Shown: positions 7,349-13,506 of the stretch, piece by piece
Layout of the letters: each line of letters begins with the position of its first letter
Position numbering within the stretch: position 1 is the stretch's first letter
Assembly (NCBI GenBank): GCA_044222685.1
Contig: JBGAMU010000101.1
Coordinates: forward strand, 1 to 14,562
Direction: 5' to 3'
DNA: 14,562 bases
DNA from: JAEUPI01 sp044222685
GTDB taxonomy: Bacteria > Pseudomonadota > Gammaproteobacteria > Burkholderiales > Burkholderiaceae_C
The notes under the pieces: generated by a model
Seen by the model: the letters and a program-made list of their open reading frames with translations, nothing else
Told to the model about the DNA's origin: nothing
The model's database searches: none
Program-made: the position numbers and the translations under genes

Positions 7349-8962
7349 CTACAGCAGGCGCAGCGACGCGCCGGCGCGGGTGCCGTGCGTGTAGGCCTCC
7401 TCGAACACCGAATACCCTGCCAGGTCGGCGTGCGCGAAGGCCAGCGGGCCGTTCAGCTGCGCCAGCGCCGCCAGCGCCGGGTGCGAGCGCACGCCGGGTT
7501 GCGGGATGCTCATCGCGTGGCCGTAGCGCATCAGGTCGATCCGCGCCACCTTGGCCGGCAAGTCCGGGTGCGCGACGGCCAGATCGTCGACGACGCGCCG
7601 GCTCCACGCGGCGGCCGAGCCGTCGGCGAGCAGCGAGCCGCGCTCGCCGACCGGCAGCGCCCAGTAGGCGGTGATCAGCGCACGATCGGGCGTCGCGCGC
7701 AGGCTCTGGTGCGCCGCATCGACGTAGCCGAGCGACGCACTGCCGAAGCGCACGTTGTCCCAGGCCGGCGGCGCGCCGGGCACACGGTCGAGCAGCGGCG
7801 CACGCAGGGCCAGGTTGGCGACCAGCCAGGGCGCGTGGCGCTGCAGCGCCGCGGCCTCGACCAGCGCGGGCGGGGGCGCCGCCAGCACGCGGGTGGCGAC
7901 GAAGAGCGGCACCGCCAGCACGACCGCGCGCGCCGTCCAGCGCTCGGCGCGTGCGCTGCTCTCATCCCAGCACCAGGCGGTGACGGAGCGACGCTGCACG
8001 TCGACGCGCGACACCGTGCGCCCGAGCTGCAGGCGCCCGTCGGCGAACGGACGCGCCAGCCGCTCGACCAGCCACGCGTTGCCCTCGGGCCAGGTGAAGA
8101 CGGCGTCGCGCTCGCCGCCGTCGCTGCCCGGCGCATGAAAGCCGTGGCGGCTGGCGAAGTAGTGCAAGCCGGCCCACGCCGACACGGTGTCGAGGCCGGC
8201 GCCATAGTCGTCGCGGCAGGCGTAGTCGAGGTACCAGCGCAGCCGCGCGTCGTGCAGGCCTTCGGCGTCGAGCCAGTCGACGAAGCGCAGGCGGTCGAGC
8301 CGCTCGTGGGCGGACGTCCAGCGCGCGCGCTGCGTCGGCATCGCGAAGCCGAGCTCGCGTTGCGCACGCGCGGCGGCCACCTCGAAGCGGTGGTACTGCG
8401 CCAGCGTGACCGAGCCGTCTGCCGCCGGCGGCAGCAAGCCGTCGTGCCAGCTGCCGTCGATGAACAGCCGCTCCTGCGGGCTGTGGCACAGATGCCGCTC
8501 GTCGGCCACAGTGCGGCCGAGTTCGCTGCGCAGCAGGCCAAGGTCGTGCAACAGCTCGGCCACCTCGACCGCGTCGGGCCCGGGCAGCGGCAGGTAGTGC
8601 GCACCGAGCGGACAACGCTGGCCGTCGATGGCATGCGCGCGGCTGTTGCCGCCGGGCGCATCCTCGAGTTCAAGCAGCTGCACGTCGTGGATGCCGCGGC
8701 GCGCGAGCGCACGCGCCGCCGCCAGGCCGGCGACACCGGCACCGATCACCAGCACATCGGCCCGTCGCGGCGCCGCGTCGGCGAGCGGCGCACGAGCCGC
8801 CGGGTCGCGCAACCGGTGTCCGCGTGGCGGCGAGCCGCCGCCGACCCACTGCGCGGGCGGCGGCGTCGTCGGGGTCGGACCGCAACCGAGCAGCGACCCG
8901 GCGGCCGCACCCGCCGCACCCGCCAGCCAGCCGCGTCGCCTCAAGGATGCACCTTGCCCCAT
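7349..8962 (-). CDS. FAD-dependent amine-oxidase-like oxidoreductase with Tat/lipoprotein signal
   Basis: This 537-residue protein is the last gene of the SPFH-DUF4178-DUF350-aminopropyltransferase operon. The N-terminus has a twin-arginine-like RRRGWLAG (8-15), an Ala/Gly-rich core and a lipobox LLGC with Cys27, followed by a Pro/Thr-rich linker; export of a folded flavoprotein as a lipoprotein is the natural reading. The Rossmann FAD motif GAGVAG is at 74-79 with acidic Glu98/Glu100 after the next strand, then GGNSRA. A C-terminal FAD-contact motif like that of flavin amine oxidases (HADLAGYSVFEEAYTHG) lies close to the end. The substrate is unknown; the neighbouring aminopropyltransferase makes a polyamine or an adduct of one an attractive guess. 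The ATG at 8962 has GAGGA three bases upstream and overlaps the previous gene by 22 bases. A TTG at 8944, overlapping the previous stop codon and with AAGG seven bases upstream, is a serious alternative. Confidence 0.85.
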   Translation of the reverse strand: MGQGASLRRRGWLAGAAGAAAGSLLGCGPTPTTPPPAQWVGGGSPPRGHRLRDPAARAPLADAAPRRADVLVIGAGVAGLAAARALARRGIHDVQLLELEDAPGGNSRAHAIDGQRCPLGAHYLPLPGPDAVEVAELLHDLGLLRSELGRTVADERHLCHSPQERLFIDGSWHDGLLPPAADGSVTLAQYHRFEVAAARAQRELGFAMPTQRARWTSAHERLDRLRFVDWLDAEGLHDARLRWYLDYACRDDYGAGLDTVSAWAGLHYFASRHGFHAPGSDGGERDAVFTWPEGNAWLVERLARPFADGRLQLGRTVSRVDVQRRSVTAWCWDESSARAERWTARAVVLAVPLFVATRVLAAPPPALVEAAALQRHAPWLVANLALRAPLLDRVPGAPPAWDNVRFGSASLGYVDAAHQSLRATPDRALITAYWALPVGERGSLLADGSAAAWSRRVVDDLAVAHPDLPAKVARIDLMRYGHAMSIPQPGVRSHPALAALAQLNGPLAFAHADLAGYSVFEEAYTHGTRAGASLRLL

Positions 8963-10521
8963 TCTTCCTCGAAGACCTGCACCAGCAGCTGGTTCGACAG
9001 CCGGTTGGGCTGCGCCTCGACACGCGCCATGTCGGGCGGGAACTGCAGCAGCGCGGGCACGCCCTCGACTGTCAGGAAGCGCAGGCCCGGCGGCAGCGCA
9101 GTCGGCGCGCGCCACGGGCGTCGGCCCAGCAGCACGAAGCCCCACTCGCCGAAGCTCGGCACGTGCGCGTGGTACGGCGTCGCGGTCAGGCCGACCGCCT
9201 CGATGGTGGCCACCACGGTCCAGAAGCTGCGCCGCGCCAGCAGCGGCGACGTGGTCTGCACCACCGCGAAGCCACCGGCGGCGAGATGCTGGTCGATGCG
9301 CTGGTAGAAGCTCGTCGTGTAGAGCTTGCCGAGCGAGAAGTTGGTCGGGTCGGGAAAGTCGATGACGATCGCATCGAACTGCTCGTCGGTCGACTCGAGC
9401 CAGGAGAACGCATCGGCATGCACGATGCGTAGCTTGGGCGAGCGCAGCGCGCCCTGGTTCAGCGGCACCAGCAGCTCGGACGTGCTGAACAGCCGCGTCA
9501 TGTGCGGATCGAGCTCGACCAGCACGACCTGCTCGACGCTCGGATGCTTGAGCACCTCGCGCACGGCCATGCCATCGCCGCCGCCGAGCACCAGCACCTT
9601 GCGCGGCGCGCCCTGTGCCGCCAGCGCCGGGTGCACCAGCGCCTCGTGGTAGCGGTACTCGTCGCGCGAGTGGAACTGCAGGTTGCCGTTGAGGTACAGC
9701 CGCACCCCGGTGGCCCCTGCGGTGACGACCACGCGCTGATAGTCGCTCGACTCGCGGATCACGACGGAGTCGCCATAGAAGTGGTCCTCGGCCCAGGTGG
9801 TCATCGCATCGGCGCCGAGCATCGCCGCCACCAGGCCGGCGATCACCGCGGCGCAGGCGAGGGCATGCGCCTTCGCACGGCGCAGCTCGGCGCGGAACAA
9901 CCACAGCGCCCAGGCGGCGACGGCGGCGTTGAGGAGGCCGAAGAACACACCCGTTCTCACGAGGCCCAGCTGCGGCACCAGCAGCAGCGGAAACGCCACC
10001 GCGACGACCAGCGCACCGAGATAGTCGAAGGTCAGCACCTGCGACACCAGATCCTTCAGCGCGTAGCGCGAACTGAAGTGCCGCTTCAGGATGCGCATGA
10101 CGAGCGGGATCTCCAGGCCGACCAGGGCGCCGATCAGCAGCACCAGACCGTACAGCAGCACGCGAAACGCACCCGAATGACCTGCCGGCAGCACGCTGTG
10201 GGCGGCGAACAGCGCCGCCGGCATCAGCCCGCCGAACCAGGCGATCAGCAGCTCGATGCGCAGGAACTGCGCCACCAGCTCGCGTTCGAGATAACGTGAC
10301 AGCCACGAGCCCAGCCCCATGGCGAACAGGTAGGTGCCGATGACGGTGGAGAACTGCAGCACCGAGTCGCCGAGCAGGTAGCTGGCCAACGCGCCCGCGG
10401 CGAGTTCGTAGACCAGGCCGCAGGCCGCGACGACGAACACCGATGCCAGCAGTGCGATCTCGGCCGGGCGCGGCCAGGCCCGGCCGGCCGCCGCGTCACC
10501 CGCCACGTCGCCCGCCTTCAC
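8941..10521 (-). CDS. Membrane protein with C-terminal spermidine-synthase-like (aminopropyltransferase) domain
   Basis: This 526-residue protein matches the architecture of COG4262, predicted spermidine synthases with an N-terminal membrane domain. About seven hydrophobic helices are visible (roughly 22-50, 57-78, 89-111, 119-142, 162-186, 189-213, 218-240), followed by a soluble domain. That domain keeps the enzyme motifs: SRDEYRYHE (285-293), the cofactor-binding GGGDG (313-317), Glu336/Asp338 in VELDP, and Asp388 in IDFPDP, which aligns with the catalytic Asp of spermidine synthases. Transfer of an aminopropyl group from decarboxylated S-adenosylmethionine to an amine is therefore likely, but the acceptor is unknown and may be membrane-linked. 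The GTG at 10521 is seven bases after the DUF350 stop codon, with AGGCG upstream; it overlaps the next gene. No S-adenosylmethionine decarboxylase gene is in the window. Confidence 0.9.
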   Translation of the reverse strand: MKAGDVAGDAAAGRAWPRPAEIALLASVFVVAACGLVYELAAGALASYLLGDSVLQFSTVIGTYLFAMGLGSWLSRYLERELVAQFLRIELLIAWFGGLMPAALFAAHSVLPAGHSGAFRVLLYGLVLLIGALVGLEIPLVMRILKRHFSSRYALKDLVSQVLTFDYLGALVVAVAFPLLLVPQLGLVRTGVFFGLLNAAVAAWALWLFRAELRRAKAHALACAAVIAGLVAAMLGADAMTTWAEDHFYGDSVVIRESSDYQRVVVTAGATGVRLYLNGNLQFHSRDEYRYHEALVHPALAAQGAPRKVLVLGGGDGMAVREVLKHPSVEQVVLVELDPHMTRLFSTSELLVPLNQGALRSPKLRIVHADAFSWLESTDEQFDAIVIDFPDPTNFSLGKLYTTSFYQRIDQHLAAGGFAVVQTTSPLLARRSFWTVVATIEAVGLTATPYHAHVPSFGEWGFVLLGRRPWRAPTALPPGLRFLTVEGVPALLQFPPDMARVEAQPNRLSNQLLVQVFEEEWGKVHP

Positions 10522-10528
10522 GGAACGC

Positions 10529-10753
10529 CTAGCCGTGGATCGCCGCGGCCACGATCTGCCCGATGGCGATGAACATCGCACCGACCACGATGGCCAGCGC
10601 CACGTTCTTCTTCTCGCACAGCTCTTCCCACAGCTTGTAGGGCGTGAGCTTGTCGATCGCGACGAAGCTGAGCCACAACACCACGACGCCGATCACGGCG
10701 TAGAGGATCGATCCCAGCACCACGCCGGGCTTGAGCCACTCGTATCCCATCAT
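10529..10753 (-). CDS. Short DUF350 (YjfL/UPF0719-type) membrane protein
   Basis: This 74-residue protein has two membrane helices (about 11-33 and 51-72) joined by a polar loop containing DKLTPYKLWEEL and KKN, the typical DUF350 loop. E. coli YjfL and many relatives are about 130 residues with two such units; this one has a single unit and would have to dimerise to resemble them. The molecular function of the family is unknown; it recurs beside PspA-, SPFH- and polyamine-related genes. The start is the first of two adjacent ATGs because a perfect AGGAGG lies eight bases upstream. A GTG at 10762 is excluded since it lies inside that ribosome-binding site. The gene sits between the DUF4178 gene (42 bases upstream) and the aminopropyltransferase gene (seven bases downstream). 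Confidence 0.85.
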   Translation of the reverse strand: MMGYEWLKPGVVLGSILYAVIGVVVLWLSFVAIDKLTPYKLWEELCEKKNVALAIVVGAMFIAIGQIVAAAIHG

Positions 10754-10761
10754 CGTCAGCA

Positions 10762-10767
10762 CCTCCT
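10762..10767 (-). promoter_or_regulatory. Strong ribosome-binding site that fixes the DUF350 start
   Basis: The minus strand reads AGGAGG here, exactly eight bases before the ATG at 10753. This rules out the longer GTG start at 10762, which overlaps the site. Confidence 0.8.
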
Positions 10768-10795
10768 GGGGTGTATTGAAACTCGGAACGCGGCG

Positions 10796-12388
10796 CTACT
10801 TGTGGCCGCCGCCGGAGCTGTAGCCACCGAACGAGCCGCCGCCCGTGCGAAAGCCGGATCCGGTACGCGCGTTGCGCACGCACTGCTGGTATTCGGTGCT
10901 GGCTTCGCCGAAGGTGGCGCGCACGTCGGCGCAGTCGTTCTCGCGGCTGCTGCAAAAGCCCATCATCAGCACGACCAGCACGACGGCGATGATCAGCAGC
11001 GCCTTGGCCAGGCCGCTGTCGACGGTGATCGACGGCGCGGCGCTGCGCTGCATCGCCAGCGCCGACGTGGGCGCCAGGCCGAAGGCGCGCGCGAGCTGCG
11101 CGGGCTCGAGCGTGGCGCCCTCCGACCAGGTGACCTCCTGGCCCGACTGCTCGCGCGACAGCCGGCGCGCCGCGGCGCTGCCCTGGCCGACGTAGTCGGT
11201 GACCAGGGCGCGCTCGTCGCGGCGCACGCGCCAGTAGAACTCGCCGAGCACCCAGGTGACCTTGGCGCTGTAGCTGTAGGTCTTGCGATAGGGGCGGTTC
11301 TGCCAGGTGGCGGTGTCGCCGCGTACCTGGGGCGCACCGGTCAGCGGCCGGGCCCAGCTCCAGCCGTCCTCGCTGTCGACCAGGAAGACGAAGCCTTCCT
11401 GAAGATTGAACAGCAGGTACTCGCGCCAGAAGGTCTGTTCGTCGTCGCTGCCGTCGTCCGGGATGTCGCAGCGTTCGAGGTAACCGACGACCTGCCACTC
11501 GAGGTCGCGCCCATCGAGCGTGAGATGGCCGCTCGATCCGAGCGGAATCTGCGGTTCGGCGCCGTCGTGGCCGGCGTTGGTCTGCGCGTAGTGCGACAGG
11601 TCGGCACCGACGCCCTGCGAGACGTCGACCACCGCCTTGCACTGGTGACAGGCGATCGACTGAGTCGTCGACAGCTTGAGTTCGAGCGCCGCGCCGCAGC
11701 TCGGGCAGGCGAAGCCCTTGCCGCCGAGCGTCTTCTCGCTGGCTTCGCGCAGGCCGGTCAGGCCCAGGTCGGCCAGCCGCACGGAACGGCCGACCGACCA
11801 GCTGACGGCGCCGCCGGGGTCGCTGTAGTCGAGCGTGCCGACCTCGTCGCGCTCGTTGCGCAGGTCGGCGACGATGAATTCGGCGCCATCCTGGCGCGGT
11901 GGCCGCGGCAGTTCGCCCTGCGCCGCCAGCAGCCGGGCTGAGGTGACCGAGGCGACGTTCCACGCCGTGCCCTGCAGCAGCCGCCGCTCGCCGGCGCTCA
12001 GCTCATCGGCACGCGGCGCCGCCGCGTCGAGCGGCGCATCGAACGCGACGACGTAGGCGCCGTTGTCGTCGGACAGCCAGCCGCTCTTGCCGCTGTCGAA
12101 CAGCGCGTGCCATTCGTTCCAGGTGCCGTCGGCGTAGGCGTACTGAAGCCGACCGACCAGCGTGAAGGCCGAGCCCTGCCAGCGGCCGGCGACACCGAGC
12201 TGCAGCGGCGAATGGTCGTCGAACAGCTCGGCGCTCTGGCCGATGCGGCGCAGCGCCTCGCCGTCGCGCAGCAACGTGCTGCGGCAGAAGCTGCAGACGG
12301 CGCTGGCCGAGGCCGCCGAGCGGAACTCGACCGGCGCGCCGCAATTCGGGCACGCGGCGCGATAGGCGCGTTGCGGAGAGGTCGCCAC
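10796..12388 (-). CDS. Tandem zinc-ribbon/DUF4178 protein with C-terminal membrane anchor
   Basis: This 530-residue protein has two similar halves. Zinc ribbon 1 uses Cys13, Cys16, Cys32 and Cys35 (CPNC, CSFC) and is followed by a DUF4178-like beta-rich domain at about 58-195 (YADGTWNEWHALFD). Zinc ribbon 2 uses Cys228, Cys231, Cys247 and Cys250 (CPSC, CHQC) and precedes a second DUF4178-like domain at about 280-405 (FWREYLLFN, FVFLVDSEDGWSW). A membrane helix at about 462-479 is followed by a short Cys-containing segment and a Gly/Ser-rich tail ending GGGHK. The bulk is probably cytoplasmic, tethered to the inner membrane. The function of DUF4178 is unknown; it is found with polyamine-synthesis and PspA/SPFH-type genes. 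The start is GTG, 43 bases after the SPFH stop codon, without an obvious ribosome-binding site, so translation may depend on coupling. Confidence 0.87.
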   Translation of the reverse strand: MATSPQRAYRAACPNCGAPVEFRSAASASAVCSFCRSTLLRDGEALRRIGQSAELFDDHSPLQLGVAGRWQGSAFTLVGRLQYAYADGTWNEWHALFDSGKSGWLSDDNGAYVVAFDAPLDAAAPRADELSAGERRLLQGTAWNVASVTSARLLAAQGELPRPPRQDGAEFIVADLRNERDEVGTLDYSDPGGAVSWSVGRSVRLADLGLTGLREASEKTLGGKGFACPSCGAALELKLSTTQSIACHQCKAVVDVSQGVGADLSHYAQTNAGHDGAEPQIPLGSSGHLTLDGRDLEWQVVGYLERCDIPDDGSDDEQTFWREYLLFNLQEGFVFLVDSEDGWSWARPLTGAPQVRGDTATWQNRPYRKTYSYSAKVTWVLGEFYWRVRRDERALVTDYVGQGSAAARRLSREQSGQEVTWSEGATLEPAQLARAFGLAPTSALAMQRSAAPSITVDSGLAKALLIIAVVLVVLMMGFCSSRENDCADVRATFGEASTEYQQCVRNARTGSGFRTGGGSFGGYSSGGGHK

Positions 12389-12431
12389 GCGTCAGGCGGG
12401 CGCTGGAAGCAGCATCGGCTGAAAGGGGCCG

Positions 12432-13448
12432 CTAACTCAGCTTCTTCAGCAGCTCGGCCTTCTTGGCCGCGAACTCCTCTTCGGTCAGCACACCCTTGGC
12501 CTTGAGCTCGCCGAGTTTCTCCAGCGTGGCCATCACGTCGTCGGGCTTCACGGCGGCCACGCCACCTTGCAGCCCCTGCTGCAGCTGCTGCGCCATCACC
12601 TGGCCGAGTGCGACGCCGGCACCCAGCCCCATCGCATCGCCGGCGATGCCACCACCGCCGCCGCTGCCGGATCCTTCGGCGAACTTGGGAATCGACTGCG
12701 CGGTCTGGTACTGCATGAACTTGCCCATGTCGCCGCCGACCATGCCCATGCCGATCTTCTGGTCGAGGATCTTCTGCAGCTCCTCGGGCAGGCTGACGTT
12801 CTGCACCGTCACCGACTCGAGCGCCAGGCCGAGCTTGGCGAAGTCCTCGGTCGTCGCCGCCTTCAGCTGGTTGGCGAACTCCACCTGGTTGGCCGCCAGG
12901 TCGAGGAACGGGATGCCGCTGGAGGCCACCGCATCGCTGATGTGCTGCAGCATCAGCGCGCGCAGCTGGCCGTCGAGGTCGTCGATCGTGTAGCGGTCGC
13001 GCGTGCCCGACACCGTGGTGTGGAACTGCTTGGCATCGGCGATGCGGTAGGCGTAGTTGCCGAAGGCGCGCAGCCGCACGGCGCCGAAGTCCTTGTCGCG
13101 GATCGTCACCGGCTGGGTCGTGCCCCAGCGGCGGTCGAGCTGCTGGCGCGTGCTGAAGAAGTACACGTCGCTCTTGAACGGGCTCTGGAACAGCTTGTCC
13201 CAGTTCTTCAGGTAGGTCAGCACCGGCAGCGTCTGCGTCGTCAGCTTGTACATGCCGGGGCCGAAGACGTCGGCCACCTTGCCCTCGTTGACGAAGACCG
13301 CGGCCTGGCTCTCGCGCACGGTCAGCGAGCCGCCGTACTGGATCTCGTTGCCGGCCATCGGGTAGCGGAAGGCCAGCGTGCCGTCGCCGCTCTCGGTCCA
13401 TTCGAGGATGTCGATGAACTGTTTCTTGATGAAGTCCATCAAGGCCAT
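12432..13448 (-). CDS. SPFH/band-7 protein with C-terminal SHOCT domain (YdjI/COG4260-like)
   Basis: This 338-residue protein is the first gene of the operon. Residues 1-250 form an SPFH (stomatin/prohibitin) module of the COG4260 type, including NEIQYGGSLTVRESQAAVF (34-52), GPGMYKL (64-69 region) and a long helical part up to FMQYQTAQSIP. A Gly-rich linker (259-282) leads to a Gln/Leu-rich helix and then a classic SHOCT domain (304-338: LEKLGELKAKGVLTEEEF). Bacillus YdjI, the best-known relative, ends in a zinc ribbon and helps recruit PspA to membranes; here the ribbon is missing from this chain but present in the next gene. There is no signal peptide; it probably assembles as a ring or scaffold on the inner membrane. 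Start: ATG at 13448 with AGGAGG eight bases upstream. It is divergent from ubiH. Confidence 0.92.
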   Translation of the reverse strand: MALMDFIKKQFIDILEWTESGDGTLAFRYPMAGNEIQYGGSLTVRESQAAVFVNEGKVADVFGPGMYKLTTQTLPVLTYLKNWDKLFQSPFKSDVYFFSTRQQLDRRWGTTQPVTIRDKDFGAVRLRAFGNYAYRIADAKQFHTTVSGTRDRYTIDDLDGQLRALMLQHISDAVASSGIPFLDLAANQVEFANQLKAATTEDFAKLGLALESVTVQNVSLPEELQKILDQKIGMGMVGGDMGKFMQYQTAQSIPKFAEGSGSGGGGGIAGDAMGLGAGVALGQVMAQQLQQGLQGGVAAVKPDDVMATLEKLGELKAKGVLTEEEFAAKKAELLKKLS

Positions 13449-13456
13449 GGCAGCGT

Positions 13457-13462
13457 CCTCCT
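13457..13462 (-). promoter_or_regulatory. Strong ribosome-binding site of the SPFH gene
   Basis: The minus strand reads AGGAGG eight bases before the ATG at 13448. It decides this start over upstream in-frame ATGs that would extend into the antisense of ubiH. Confidence 0.8.
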
Positions 13463-13468
13463 CATCGA

Positions 13469-13483
13469 CCCGGACCACCCGGG
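13469..13483. repeat. Inverted repeat in the SPFH-ubiH divergent region
   Basis: The arms cccgg and ccggg surround a five-base spacer. The repeat lies between the SPFH ribosome-binding site and the shared AT-rich -10 region, so it could be an operator or a small hairpin in the SPFH leader. The arms are short and GC-only, so chance is possible. Confidence 0.25.
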
Positions 13484-13490
13484 AGCGCCG

Positions 13491-13497
13491 AATAATA
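13491..13497. promoter_or_regulatory. Shared AT-rich -10 region for the divergent SPFH operon and ubiH
   Basis: The sequence aataata stands out in a GC-rich spacer of 58 bases. On the minus strand it gives TATTAT (five of six consensus bases), suiting a start near 13484 and a 35-base SPFH leader. On the plus strand it gives AATAAT, which would put the ubiH start site only a few bases before its ATG. Neither side has a convincing -35 box. Confidence 0.45.
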
Positions 13498-13506
13498 CGC
13501 GTCGAC

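Noticed and set aside
7385..9307. 640-codon plus-strand frame opposite the FAD oxidoreductase
   Set aside because: No domain, Arg/Gln/Val-rich shadow composition; the minus strand carries clear FAD and export motifs.
8963..10306. Extension of the FAD oxidoreductase into an open frame of 985 codons
   Set aside because: The extra part lies in another frame of the aminopropyltransferase gene and is Arg/Ala-rich without a domain; a signal-peptide-like start exists at 8962.
10535..11941. 468-codon plus-strand frame opposite the DUF350 and DUF4178 genes
   Set aside because: It crosses two genes with strong sense evidence and shows no motif, so it is a GC-driven shadow.
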